From: Variovorax boronicumulans
Lineage (GTDB): Bacteria > Pseudomonadota > Gammaproteobacteria > Burkholderiales > Burkholderiaceae_C
Direction of reading: 5' to 3'
DNA: 64,000 nt
NCBI RefSeq assembly: GCF_029892485.1
Contig: NZ_JARXVG010000022.1
Location: forward strand, 1 to 64,000
Under the pieces are notes generated by a model. It was not told the origin of the DNA. It saw only the letters and a program-made list of their open reading frames with translations, and did not search any database. Position 1 is the first letter of the stretch. Each line of letters begins with the position of its first letter. Of this stretch, positions 44,142 through 52,621 are shown in pieces. The translations under genes and the position numbers were made by a program.

Positions 44142-44716
44142 CGCTGCCCGTCGTGCACGGCGACCTTGTCCTTGGTGAGCCCGCCCAGGCGGGCATGCAC
44201 CCGCCCTCCCGTGCCCATCACCAGCGCGAACAGGATCTCGTTCGGGCGCGGCGCATCCTGGATGCCCACCTCCATCGAGTTGTAGTGGCTGCGCACGTAC
44301 GCCGCGTGGATGTAGTGCAGCGGCACCATGAGCCGGTAGCCGGTGGCGGCAACCGCCTTGGCCGAGGGGACGATCGCCTTCGGCTCGCCCAGGATGCTGC
44401 GCATGGCCCAGCCCCCGGCTTCGTGCCAGACCGCGCCGTGCTCCAGCTCGCCGTTCACGCCGACGATCGCGGCCTTGCTGTAGACCTCGATGTTGTCTCG
44501 CCCGAGCACCTCGACCAGCTCGGCGGCAAGCAGCGTGCCGAGCGAGCGCAGCTCGGTCATGAAGGGCACGAGGTCGGGCTCGTAGCGTCCTGCATAGGGG
44601 TTGTGGATGACGGCGCAGGCCGCCGCCAGCCGGAGCGGCGTCGCGACCGGCGGGCCGCCCTCGTGGTAGATCGTTTCGATGGAAAGACTGCGCTTGCGGA
44701 TCTGGATCAGTGACAT
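44138..44716 (-). CDS. DUF1185 (amino acid synthesis) family protein
   Basis: 192 residues. Characteristic segments are TIYHEGGPPVATPLRLAAAC, VIHNPYAGRYEPDL, GAVWHEAGGWAMR and RPNEILFALVMGTGGRVHAR. The family is annotated as amino acid synthesis protein, but its reaction is not established. It is often found in catabolic clusters with FAD monooxygenases, as here, so a role in ring degradation is possible. It starts 10 bases after the Bug receptor gene and overlaps the reductase gene. Confidence 0.85.
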   Translation of the reverse strand: MSLIQIRKRSLSIETIYHEGGPPVATPLRLAAACAVIHNPYAGRYEPDLVPFMTELRSLGTLLAAELVEVLGRDNIEVYSKAAIVGVNGELEHGAVWHEAGGWAMRSILGEPKAIVPSAKAVAATGYRLMVPLHYIHAAYVRSHYNSMEVGIQDAPRPNEILFALVMGTGGRVHARLGGLTKDKVAVHDGQR

Positions 44717-44726
44717 GGCGTGAACC

Positions 44727-45698
44727 TCATTGCTTGGGAATGTGCGCGTCGTTCACGACGGCGGTCCACCGCTTCAGTTCGGCGGCCACCATCGTGGTCA
44801 TTTCTTCCGGCGTGCTTCCGCGCGCTTCGCCGCCCATCTCTTCCAGGCGCGCACGCACGCCCGGCGACTGCAGGGCCTTGAGCGTCTCGGCCTGCAGCCG
44901 ATCGACGATCGGGCGCGGCGTGCCGGCCGGCGCCATGAAGCCGGCCCAGGAGCGCACGTCGTAGCCGGGCACGCCCTGCTCGGCCACGGTCGGCAGCTCC
45001 GGCATCTGGGGCCACCGCTGCGCGCCGGTGGTGGCCAGCGCCCGCAGCTTGCCGGCCTTGATGTTGGTCATGACGGCCGTGGGCGGCGCGATGATCATCG
45101 GCACCTCGCCGCCGAGCAGCGCCGTGAGCGCCGCCGCATCTCCCCGATAGGGAATGTGCAGCATCTCGGCCTTGGCGCTCTTGACCAGCAGCTCGCCGGC
45201 GAGGTGGTGCGTGGAGCCGATGCCCGCGGACCCGTACGACACGCTGCGCGCGTCGGCGCGCGCCGCGGCCAGCACTTCGGCGAGCCCCCGGTACGGCGAG
45301 TCGGCGCGCACCACCAGCAGGAATGGAAAGTAGGTGATCGTCGAGACCATCTGGAAGTCCGACACCGTCTGGTAGCCGAGCTTGTTGTAGAGGGCGCCGG
45401 CGACCGCATGGCCGCCCGTGGCCAGCAGCAGCGTGTAGCCGTCGGGCCTGGCACGCGCCACCGTTGCGGCGGCGATGGTGCCCCCTGCCCCGGCCTGCGC
45501 CTCGACCACGAAAGGCTGCGCCAGCCCCTTGGTCATCTCGGCGCCGACCACGCGCGCGATGGTGTCGGCGTTGCCGCCGGCCGCAAAGCCCTGGTAGATC
45601 TTGATCGGCTTGTCCGGATAGCCCTGGGCCATGCCGTCAAGAGGTGCCGCGCAGGCCATGGCAAGGCCTGCGGCGACGAGCAATCGTCTGCGCCGCAT
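44727..45698 (-). CDS. Tripartite tricarboxylate transporter receptor (Bug family)
   Basis: 323 residues from MRRRRLLVAAG, with a signal peptide ending near DGMAQGYP. The Bug fold is shown by YPDKPIKIYQGFAAGGNADTIAR, VVEAQAGAGGTIAAATVARA, PDGYTLLLATGGH and LPTVAEQGVPGYDVRSWAGF. Such periplasmic receptors bind carboxylates or aromatic acids. No TctA or TctB membrane partner lies nearby, so it either uses a distant transporter or acts as a sensor. It is in the GntR-headed operon and hints that the pathway substrate is an organic acid. Confidence 0.92.
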   Translation of the reverse strand: MRRRRLLVAAGLAMACAAPLDGMAQGYPDKPIKIYQGFAAGGNADTIARVVGAEMTKGLAQPFVVEAQAGAGGTIAAATVARARPDGYTLLLATGGHAVAGALYNKLGYQTVSDFQMVSTITYFPFLLVVRADSPYRGLAEVLAAARADARSVSYGSAGIGSTHHLAGELLVKSAKAEMLHIPYRGDAAALTALLGGEVPMIIAPPTAVMTNIKAGKLRALATTGAQRWPQMPELPTVAEQGVPGYDVRSWAGFMAPAGTPRPIVDRLQAETLKALQSPGVRARLEEMGGEARGSTPEEMTTMVAAELKRWTAVVNDAHIPKQ

Positions 45699-45773
45699 GG
45701 TGTTTGTCTCCGATGATTCTTGTGAGAGGGCTGCTGCGTGTCGTGCGTGCAACCCCGGGCGAAGCGCTTCGCT

Positions 45774-46637
45774 TCAGTCCTGCTGCACGATCGGGTTGCG
45801 CAGCACGCCGATGCCTTCGATCTCGACCTCGCACACGTCGCCCGGCTTCATGAAGCGCGGCGGCTGCTTGCTCCAGCCCACGCCTGCGGGCGTGCCGGTG
45901 GCGATCACGTCGCCGGGCACGAGCGTGAAGATCGTCGAGGCGTAGCTGATGAGCTTCGGAATGCTGAAGATCATGTGGCCCGTGTGGCTGCTCTGCACGA
46001 CTTCGCCGTTGAGCCGGGTCTCCAGCTTGAGCTCGCGGCCGGGTGCGATCTCGTCGGCCGTGACCATCCAGGGGCCGAAGCCGCCGGTCGACTCGAAGTT
46101 CTTGCCGGAGGCGATCTGCTTGGCATGGAACTGCCACTCCCGAACGCTGCCGTCGTTGTAGCAGGCGTAGCCCGCCACGTGGTCGAAGGCGTCGGCCTCC
46201 GCGATGTTGCGCCCGCCCTTGCCGATGATGACGGCGAGCTCGCCCTCCCAGTCCAGCGATTCCGACACATGCGGCCGCACGATCGGCTGGTTGTGCGCGC
46301 ACTGCGAACGCCACACGCGCAGGAAGATCGGCGGCTGCTCCGACAGCTCGCGGTGCATGCCGGCGGCCAGCACCTCCTGGTGATGGTCCATGTAGTTGCG
46401 CACGGCGCACACGATCTTCTCGGAGCGCGGGATCACCGGCAGGAAAGTGATGTCGGCCAGCTTCGCCGCCACCGGCAGGCCTTCGACGTGCTGCGCCGCC
46501 TGCAGGTATTCGCCCGAAGCGATGTAGTCGACCAGGCCCGCATGCTGCGGCCGCGCCTTGCCGAGATCGACCACACCGTCGCCGACGACTGCGCCCCAGG
46601 TTTCGCGGCCTTGATGGACAAATGACAAAAGCTTCAT
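45774..46637 (-). CDS. Fumarylacetoacetate hydrolase family protein
   Basis: 287 residues from MKLLSFV, with CGGAG six bases upstream. The FAH barrel has VCAVRNYMDHHQEVLAAG, the metal-binding acids in SLDWEGELAVIIGKGGRNI and in the RPHVSESLDWEGE region, KNFESTGGFGPWMV and DVIATGTPAGVGW. It hydrolyses or isomerises acylpyruvates such as fumarylpyruvate, the ring-cleavage products of gentisate-type or extradiol pathways. It is placed between the VOC dioxygenase-like gene and the Bug receptor, consistent with the step after ring opening. Confidence 0.92.
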   Translation of the reverse strand: MKLLSFVHQGRETWGAVVGDGVVDLGKARPQHAGLVDYIASGEYLQAAQHVEGLPVAAKLADITFLPVIPRSEKIVCAVRNYMDHHQEVLAAGMHRELSEQPPIFLRVWRSQCAHNQPIVRPHVSESLDWEGELAVIIGKGGRNIAEADAFDHVAGYACYNDGSVREWQFHAKQIASGKNFESTGGFGPWMVTADEIAPGRELKLETRLNGEVVQSSHTGHMIFSIPKLISYASTIFTLVPGDVIATGTPAGVGWSKQPPRFMKPGDVCEVEIEGIGVLRNPIVQQD

Positions 46638-46681
46638 GGGAACTCCGGTTGAAATGGATGTGCGTAAAAGTCGGGCTGCGT

Positions 46682-47239
46682 TCAGGCGGCAGATGCTGCG
46701 GGCGAACGCGATTCGAACTGGGCCTGCCACTGCGCAAGCGGCATGAAGGTGGGGTCCTTGCGGCACGCCTCCTCGGTCTCGCGCATGAGCGTCTCGTCGT
46801 CCTTCGACAGATCGAGCGGGTCGCCATGCGGTTGCGCCACGTAGAACGGCGTGTCGACGTAGATCTCCACCGTGTTGCCCTCCGGGTCGAGCATGTAGAC
46901 CGAGAGTGCATTGCCGTGATTGAGGCCGCGGATGCTGGTGGCGCCGCGGGCCTCGGCGCGCGCGGAAATATCCCGCAGGTATTGAATGCTCGGCACCACG
47001 AAGGAGATCTGCATCACGGTGCTGAACTTCGCCTCCGCCGGCCGGCCCGAGGCAAGCACCAGCTGGTGGTGCTGGTCCGGGCTGGCGCTGGTGAACACGA
47101 GCTGGTTCTTGAACGTGCGGCCTTCGCCGCGATCGGTGATCGTGAGGTCAAAGGTCTCGGTGTAGAAGGCCACCATCCGGTCCAGGTCCGTGACGAAGAT
47201 TCCGAAGTGCGAGGGCGTGGGTCGGGCGACCTTGAGCAT
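46682..47239 (-). CDS. VOC family protein, extradiol-dioxygenase-like
   Basis: 185 residues with AGGAGA six bases before the ATG. Two VOC modules are visible: PTPSHFGIFVTDLDRMVAFY with the first metal His, QHHQLVLASGRPAE, and the final NALSVYMLDPEGNTVEIYVD with the metal Glu. The set of two His and one Glu fits a type I extradiol dioxygenase or a related metalloenzyme, although it is a single-domain size. It probably opens the ring hydroxylated by the FAD monooxygenase of the same regulon. A glyoxalase-like role is the alternative. Confidence 0.82.
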   Translation of the reverse strand: MLKVARPTPSHFGIFVTDLDRMVAFYTETFDLTITDRGEGRTFKNQLVFTSASPDQHHQLVLASGRPAEAKFSTVMQISFVVPSIQYLRDISARAEARGATSIRGLNHGNALSVYMLDPEGNTVEIYVDTPFYVAQPHGDPLDLSKDDETLMRETEEACRKDPTFMPLAQWQAQFESRSPAASAA

Positions 47240-47266
47240 GCTGTCTCCTGTGATCGGGCCGTGGCC

Positions 47267-47983
47267 CTATGGCTGCATGGACTGGGCTGCCTTGAGTGCA
47301 GCCAGCACGTTGCGCTGCGTGCTCAGGATGTGCTCCTCGAGCAGGGCGCATGCCGTGTCGGCATCGCGGCGCAAGGTGGCGTCCATGATCTTCCTGTGCT
47401 CGTTCGACTTGCGGCGCGCGGTCTTCCTGTGACGGGCGGAAAACCGCCGGTAGCGCTCCGCCTGGTCGAACAGGCTGGCGCCCCAGACGCGCTGGCGCAC
47501 CGAGGGGCACGCAGCCACCAGTGCGAGGTGAAAGGCGCGATGCAGTTGCGACCAGTCGTTGTCGAGGATGACCGGGCCGTCGCTCAGGCGGGACTCGACC
47601 TTCTCCAGGCGGTGGTACGCCGCCAGGATGTCCGCCTCCCAGGCGTCGTCGCCTTGGGCAATGGCTTCCCGCAGCGCCGGCACGTCGAGCATGACGCGCA
47701 TGCGCGTGATGTCGGCCAGGTCGTCTTCGGAGATCGGCGCCACGCGGAAGCCCCGGCGCTCGTCGGCGCGGATCAGCCCTTCCTGCGCCAGCCGGCTGAG
47801 CGCCTCGCGCAGCGGGCTGCTCGAATAGCCATAGGCGGACTGGAGCTCGTCGAGCTTGAGCTTGGCGCCGGCTTCGAACGTGCCGGCCAGAACGTCTTGC
47901 CGCAAGCGGGCGAAGGCCTGTTCGACCAACGGCGGCTCGAATGTGTTGGTTTCTTGTTTGTGCATGGAAGTCATTTTATGCAT
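47267..47983 (-). CDS. GntR family regulator, FCD (FadR) type
   Basis: 238 residues from the first of three close ATGs (MHKMTSMHKQ). The winged helix has FARLRQDVLAGTFEAGAKLK, YGYSSSPLREALSRLAQEGL and RRGFRVAPIS. The FCD ligand domain follows with LHRAFHLALVAACPSVR and NEHRKIMDATLRRDADTAC, including the Asp/His metal-type ligands. It heads the minus-strand operon and faces the FMN reductase gene. Half-sites ATGCA(C/T)AAA overlap its own start codons and recur at the other divergent promoter, so it is probably an autorepressor relieved by a pathway carboxylate. Confidence 0.92.
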   Translation of the reverse strand: MHKMTSMHKQETNTFEPPLVEQAFARLRQDVLAGTFEAGAKLKLDELQSAYGYSSSPLREALSRLAQEGLIRADERRGFRVAPISEDDLADITRMRVMLDVPALREAIAQGDDAWEADILAAYHRLEKVESRLSDGPVILDNDWSQLHRAFHLALVAACPSVRQRVWGASLFDQAERYRRFSARHRKTARRKSNEHRKIMDATLRRDADTACALLEEHILSTQRNVLAALKAAQSMQP

Positions 47984-47987
47984 AAAC
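47957..47987. promoter_or_regulatory. Putative GntR operator at its own start
   Basis: TTTGTGCAT (47957-47965) and the perfect palindrome TTTATGCATAAA (47976-47987) share the half-site ATGCA(C/T)AAA. They overlap the first codons of the GntR gene, which is why the protein begins with repeated Met-His-Lys, and lie 28-58 bases upstream of the FMN reductase start. Confidence 0.6.
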
Positions 47988-48014
47988 TCCGTTTTTTTGA
48001 TTCGGGACATCGAC

Positions 48015-48614
48015 ATGGCACACGGCACCTCGGCAACCGGCATCCGCCTGCTCGGCATCTCCGGAAGCATCCGGCGCAATTCCAACTGCACCGCGGTGCT
48101 TCGCAGCCTGCAGCCGCTGCTGCCGGCGCCGGCGACCATCGAGCTCTTCGCACTGGACGACGTTCCGATCTACAACGCCGACCTGGATGGCGATGCGCCG
48201 CCCGCCGCCGTGGCCCGGCTGAAGGACGCCATTGCGCAGGCCGATGGCCTGGTCCTGTGTTCGCCGGAATACAACTACGGGATGCCCGGCGTGCTGAAGA
48301 ACGCCATCGATTGGGCGTCGCGGCCCGGCTTCGCCTCGCCGCTCAAGGGCAAGCCCGCGCTCGTCATCACCGCCTCGCCCGGCACCGCCGGCGGCGTGCG
48401 GGCGCAGGCGCAGATCCGCGACGCCCTGGCCGCCACGCTGGCACGGCCCGTGGTCCGCCAACATGTGGCCATCGCGAACGTCAACGCACGGCTTCGCGAT
48501 GGCCAGTTGGTCGACGAAGCCACGCTCGATTTCGTGCGCGCCGCGCTCGCCGACCTCCTTGAGGAAATCGCGTTGCTGGACAAGGCTGCGCTCGGGGCTG
48601 CAGTCCGGCGCTGA
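48015..48614 (+). CDS. NADPH-dependent FMN reductase
   Basis: 199 residues. The flavodoxin-like fold starts with IRLLGISGSIRRNSNCTAVL, then FALDDVPIYNADLD and the flavin loop LCSPEYNYGMPGVLKNAIDW. It reduces FMN or a quinone with NADPH. It is transcribed away from the GntR gene under the same operator region. It could supply reduced flavin to an unseen flavin-dependent oxygenase or detoxify quinones made by the monooxygenase. Confidence 0.92.
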   Translation: MAHGTSATGIRLLGISGSIRRNSNCTAVLRSLQPLLPAPATIELFALDDVPIYNADLDGDAPPAAVARLKDAIAQADGLVLCSPEYNYGMPGVLKNAIDWASRPGFASPLKGKPALVITASPGTAGGVRAQAQIRDALAATLARPVVRQHVAIANVNARLRDGQLVDEATLDFVRAALADLLEEIALLDKAALGAAVRR

Positions 48615-48643
48615 AGAGAGCATCTGCGACATGTACGGTCCGC

Positions 48644-49186
48644 TCAGCCCTGGCGCCTGGTGCCCACCAGCACGAACAGCATGGTCGCGGGCTGGTCGCC
48701 GAGATTGCGCCAGGCATGCCGGTTGCCGTGCTGCACGGCCACATCATGCTTGCGCAGCAGCACCTGCGCGCCGTCGTCCAGCTCCAGCGTGATCTCTCCT
48801 TCGAGCACCACGTCGTAGTCGATGCTGTCGGTGGTGTGCATGCCGGGGTGATCGGGCTCGAAGGTCTCGGCCAGGCCGGGAACCAGGCGGCCGAACTCGG
48901 CGCCGAAGGCGGCCGCATCGAAGTCGGCGCGCATCATCACCGCATCGGGCGGAAACCTGACCATCATGAGCCGGGTGCCGCCGCTGGCAGGCACGAAGCC
49001 CGCCTCGCCCGTGCGGTCGCCCACGGTGCCGGTGCCCACGCTGTCGGACGCATCGGTGGCCCAGAGCAGCGTCGCGGCGAAGCCGGGCACGGTCGTGAAT
49101 TCGACGCTGCGCGGCGCCGGCCCATCCGAGATGAATTTCGCCTTGCCGCCGGCACCCGTGCCGGCCACTACGCGCCTGATCTTCAT
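48644..49186 (-). CDS. Cupin domain protein
   Basis: 180 residues with AAAGGG ahead of the ATG. The cupin barrel is in the second half: HPGMHTTDSIDYDVVLEGEI carries motif 1 with the metal His residues and Glu, and VAVQHGNRHAWRNLGDQPAT carries motif 2. The first half lacks the full motif. It may be a small dioxygenase, isomerase or binding protein of the pathway. It lies nine bases after the alcohol dehydrogenase gene and converges with the FMN reductase gene. Confidence 0.88.
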   Translation of the reverse strand: MKIRRVVAGTGAGGKAKFISDGPAPRSVEFTTVPGFAATLLWATDASDSVGTGTVGDRTGEAGFVPASGGTRLMMVRFPPDAVMMRADFDAAAFGAEFGRLVPGLAETFEPDHPGMHTTDSIDYDVVLEGEITLELDDGAQVLLRKHDVAVQHGNRHAWRNLGDQPATMLFVLVGTRRQG

Positions 49187-49195
49187 GGTGCCCTT

Positions 49196-50305
49196 TCAGG
49201 GATTGATGACGAAATTGCTGAAACCGCCGTTGCGGCTCGCAATGCCCGAGATCGCTTCGTTGATGCGGTCCAGCGGATAGCACACGTGCTCGAAGATCGA
49301 GAGGTCCAGCGTGCCGGCCTCCGCCATGTCGGCCATGTCCTGTCCCTCGCCGGCGGTGAACCAGGCCGAGCCCTCGATGCTCTGCTGCTCGTCCATCATG
49401 GTGTGCAGGTCCATGCCCACCATGCCGGCGATCGCGCCGATGTTGTAGGCGCGGCCACCGCGCTTCAGCGCCTGCACGCCTTGCTGGAAGGTCTCGTGCG
49501 GCGCGCCGGGGCCCAGCGCGTCGATGAAGGTGTCCACGCCCAGCCCGTCGGTGCGTGTCTTGGCCCACGCGTCGATGGCCTCGCCGTCCGCGCTGGAGAA
49601 GACCTCGATCCGATCGGGCGCCAGCGCCTTCACGCGCTCGAGCAACTCGCGGTTGCGCCCGGTGCCCAGGATGCGCGTGGCGCCCATGGCCAGGCCGAGG
49701 AGCGCACCGCCGATGCCCAGCGTGCCGCTGATGCCGTTGATGAGCACGCTGCGGCCCGGGCCGACCTGCGCCTTGCGCATCGCGGAGTACATCGTGCCCA
49801 GGTAGCCGAAGCGTGCCGCCTGGTTGAAGCTCACGTTGTCCGGCAGCTTCACCAGCGCGTACTGCGGCGCGATCATGTATTCGCACAGGCCGCCGAAGGG
49901 ATAGTTCTTGTAGAGCTTGAGCGAGTTCTGCGAGAAGCCGAAGTAGCCGCTGAACGCGTAGTGCGTGCAGTTGATCAGGTCGCCGTTGCGGCAGGCGCGG
50001 CAGCCGCCGCAATAGAGGCTGGGGTTCACGTAGACGCGATCGCCCGGCTTCCAAGTGTGCACGTGGGAGCCGACCGCCGTCACTTCGCCGGCTGGATCGA
50101 GCCCGAAGACCGCGGGCAGCGGAGGCAATGGCAGCTCCGGAAACCAGGTCGTCCAGTTGGCCAGGATGTTGCCGAGATTGGGCACGATGCCGCACGCGCG
50201 CACCCTCACCTGCACATCGTTGGCGGCAGGCTGGGGAATCGGAAGCTGCTCGACTTCCATCGGGGCGCCGACCTGGTGCAGTCGGGCGGCTTTCATCGTC
50301 GTCAT
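49196..50305 (-). CDS. Alcohol dehydrogenase-like MDR protein with altered catalytic zinc site
   Basis: 369 residues with AAGGAG six bases before the ATG. The structural zinc lobe is intact: YCGGCRACRNGDLINC (C99, C102, C105, C113). The catalytic site keeps C38 (VRACGIVPN), but the usual Gly-His-Glu stretch reads FGLDPAGEV, so His and Glu are lost. The NAD(P) domain shows LINGISGTLGIGGALLGLAM. It may work without catalytic zinc or use a different ligand set. It begins the minus-strand pair with the cupin and faces the monooxygenase gene across the operator region. Confidence 0.88.
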   Translation of the reverse strand: MTTMKAARLHQVGAPMEVEQLPIPQPAANDVQVRVRACGIVPNLGNILANWTTWFPELPLPPLPAVFGLDPAGEVTAVGSHVHTWKPGDRVYVNPSLYCGGCRACRNGDLINCTHYAFSGYFGFSQNSLKLYKNYPFGGLCEYMIAPQYALVKLPDNVSFNQAARFGYLGTMYSAMRKAQVGPGRSVLINGISGTLGIGGALLGLAMGATRILGTGRNRELLERVKALAPDRIEVFSSADGEAIDAWAKTRTDGLGVDTFIDALGPGAPHETFQQGVQALKRGGRAYNIGAIAGMVGMDLHTMMDEQQSIEGSAWFTAGEGQDMADMAEAGTLDLSIFEHVCYPLDRINEAISGIASRNGGFSNFVINP

Positions 50306-50328
50306 GGTGTCTCCTTGCTGATGGCCAT

Positions 50329-50352
50329 ATGCACAAAGCGCGTTTTGTGCAT
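50329..50352. promoter_or_regulatory. Perfect inverted repeat, putative GntR operator
   Basis: ATGCACAAA and TTTGTGCAT are separated by six bases (GCGCGT) in the divergent region between the alcohol dehydrogenase and monooxygenase genes, 24 bases upstream of the former. The same half-site occurs at the GntR start. Confidence 0.7.
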
Positions 50353-50411
50353 TCTTTTCGACCGCACGGCATGCCGTCATCAGTGATAACCCTTTGCGCA
50401 TGAAATCATGT

Positions 50412-50438
50412 TTTATGCACAATTCTAAATTCATGCAT
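50412..50438. promoter_or_regulatory. Second putative GntR site near the monooxygenase start
   Basis: TTTATGCAC (50412-50420) and ATGCAT (50433-50438) repeat the operator half-site. The first copy is inside the likely leader and the second overlaps the probable monooxygenase start codon. Confidence 0.5.
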
Positions 50439-52079
50439 TCAACACAGACCATGCTCCAACAGAACCCGGAACCCGTCGACGTGGCGATCATCGGCTTCGG
50501 CCCCGTCGGCGCAACGCTCGCCGCGCTGCTCGGCCAACGCGGCTTGCGCGTCGCGGTCTTCGACAAGTCGGAACAGATCTACCCGCTGCCGCGCGCCTTC
50601 GCGCTCGACCACGAAGCACTGCGCGTTTTCCAGGAAATCGGCATCGCCGGGGCGCTTGCGCCGCACATGACGCCCTACCGCCCGACGATCTACCAGGGCA
50701 GCGACGGCGAACCCATCCAGCACTTCGACATGGGGCCGTCGCCCTACCCGCTCGCGTGGGCGCCGTCGTATACCTTCAACCAGCCGGCGCTGGAAGCCTC
50801 GCTGCGCCAGGCCGTGGGCAAGCTCCCCGGCGTGGCTATCCATCTCGGGCACGAGGTGCAGCAGCTGAGCCAGTCGCAGACCCATGCGCTGCTCGACGTT
50901 CGCCGGCCCGACGGCACGCAGGCGCAACTGCACGCGCGCTACGTCGTGGGTTGCGACGGCGGCACCAGCCCCACGCGCAAGCAGATGGGCCTGACGCTCA
51001 AGAGCCTGGACTTCGACGAGCCCTGGATCGTGGTCGACATGCACGTCGACGAAGACAAGCTCGACCGGCTGCCCGCCACCAATGTGCAGTACTGCCACCC
51101 GTCGCGGCCCTGCACCTACGTCGTGGGACCGGGCACGCACCGGCGCTGGGAGTTCCTGCTGCTGGACGACGAGGCCGAGCAGCGCGAGATGCCGCACGAA
51201 TCCATCTGGAAGCTGCTCGCCCCCTGGATCACGCCCGCGGACGCACGCATCTGGCGCGCGGCGGCCTACCGTTTCCACGCGGTGGTCCTCGGGCAATGGC
51301 GCAAGGGGCGCGTGCTGCTGGCGGGCGACAGCGCGCACCAGATGCCGCCGTTCCTGGCCCAGGGCATGTGCCAGGGCTTGCGCGATGCGGTCAACCTCGC
51401 CTGGAAGCTTCAATGGGTGCTCGAAGAACGCGCCTCCGAGAGCCTGCTGGACAGCTATGGCGACGAGCGAGGGCCGCAGGTGGAAGACGTGACGGCAACC
51501 GTCAAGCGACTGGGACAGATCATCTGCGAGCGCGACCCGGTGCGCGCCGCCGAACGCGACCTTCGCCTGCGCGAGCAGCAAGGTGGGCAGGTGCGGATGC
51601 AACTGCGCCAGAGCCTGCTGCCCGGCGTGCGCCACGGGCTGATCGACCGCGACGAGTTGCCCGCGGGCACACCCTTCCCGCAGGCAATGGGAGGCATGGA
51701 ACCCGGCGTCGCGCCTCGAATGATGGACGACCTGCTGCAGCCCGGATTCCTGCTGGTGTTGCGCCATGCGCCTGATGCAGCGACGGTCCGGGCCTTGGAA
51801 ACGTCGGTGGCAAGCCTCGGGGCGCAGGTGCTGTGCATCGATGCCGCGACGGCAGCACCCGGCGTGCTGAAGCTGGCCGAGGCCGACGGCGTCCTCGCAG
51901 CCTGGTTCGAGCGCCATGGATGCGAGGCCGCGCTCGTGAGGCCGGATCACCTCGTCTACGGCGTGGCACGCAGCCTCGAGGCCGCCGGGGCCTTGATGCA
52001 ACGAGCCTCCAGGGATATGGGCACCCGATCGCCGACTCGACCCGATACGAAAAACCCTGCTGCCCGGAACGCCGCATGA
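50433..52079 (+). CDS. FAD-dependent aromatic monooxygenase, MhpA-like
   Basis: 548 residues from MHSTQT; ATGs at 50394 or 50451 are alternatives, as no site has a clear ribosome binding sequence. It is a group A flavin monooxygenase: IIGFGPVGATLAALLGQRGL (FAD), YVVGCDGGTSPTRKQMG (DG motif) and GRVLLAGDSAHQMPPFLAQG (GD motif). Overall layout matches 3-(3-hydroxyphenyl)propionate hydroxylase. It adds a hydroxyl to a phenolic ring using NAD(P)H and O2. It overlaps the NTF2-like gene and is the likely first step of the GntR-controlled pathway. Confidence 0.9.
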   Translation: MHSTQTMLQQNPEPVDVAIIGFGPVGATLAALLGQRGLRVAVFDKSEQIYPLPRAFALDHEALRVFQEIGIAGALAPHMTPYRPTIYQGSDGEPIQHFDMGPSPYPLAWAPSYTFNQPALEASLRQAVGKLPGVAIHLGHEVQQLSQSQTHALLDVRRPDGTQAQLHARYVVGCDGGTSPTRKQMGLTLKSLDFDEPWIVVDMHVDEDKLDRLPATNVQYCHPSRPCTYVVGPGTHRRWEFLLLDDEAEQREMPHESIWKLLAPWITPADARIWRAAAYRFHAVVLGQWRKGRVLLAGDSAHQMPPFLAQGMCQGLRDAVNLAWKLQWVLEERASESLLDSYGDERGPQVEDVTATVKRLGQIICERDPVRAAERDLRLREQQGGQVRMQLRQSLLPGVRHGLIDRDELPAGTPFPQAMGGMEPGVAPRMMDDLLQPGFLLVLRHAPDAATVRALETSVASLGAQVLCIDAATAAPGVLKLAEADGVLAAWFERHGCEAALVRPDHLVYGVARSLEAAGALMQRASRDMGTRSPTRPDTKNPAARNAA

Positions 52080-52486
52080 ACGAAGCCACCTCCCCTCCGC
52101 CCTCCGACACCGAATCCCTGCTGCTCGATCTCGAAGCGCAGCGATGCGACGCCATGAAGCGCGCAGACTTCGCGCGCCTGCGCGAAATTCTCCATCCGGG
52201 TCTCACCCATGTTCATGCCAAGGGGCAGATCGACGACTGCGAGAGTTACTTCCGAACGGGTGGCACCCATGTCGACTACAAGCAGATCGACCGCTCGGAG
52301 CTCAAAGTCCAGGTGCTGGGCAGCACGGCCCTCATGACAGGCCGGCAGTTGCTCGTGGCCGTGCGCAAGGACGGCAGCGGCACCGTGCGCATCGACTCGC
52401 GCGTGATGCAGGTCTGGCGCCGGGAAGGTGATCGCTGGCGACAGCTGGCATTCCAGACAACGCCGCTGGAGATGAGCGTGACGTGA
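52076..52486 (+). CDS. NTF2-like (SnoaL/DUF4440-type) protein
   Basis: 136 residues overlapping the monooxygenase stop by four bases. The cone-shaped NTF2 fold is suggested by LLLDLEAQRCDAMKRADFAR, LREILHPGLTHVHAKGQIDD and the closing SRVMQVWRREGDRWRQLAFQ. Members bind or isomerise small hydrophobic molecules or assist ring-hydroxylating enzymes. The tight overlap suggests it works with the monooxygenase. Confidence 0.87.
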   Translation: MNEATSPPPSDTESLLLDLEAQRCDAMKRADFARLREILHPGLTHVHAKGQIDDCESYFRTGGTHVDYKQIDRSELKVQVLGSTALMTGRQLLVAVRKDGSGTVRIDSRVMQVWRREGDRWRQLAFQTTPLEMSVT

Positions 52487-52621
52487 TCCTGCTTCAGAGG
52501 TGCCTTCCTGGGGAAGAAATGACTTCAGAAGAATGCCAGCACCTGACGCCGGGTGGAGCGCGAAGCCCAACGTAACGTCGATCTCATGTGGCTTACCGGC
52601 CGCCTGACTCCGGCCAGTCGC

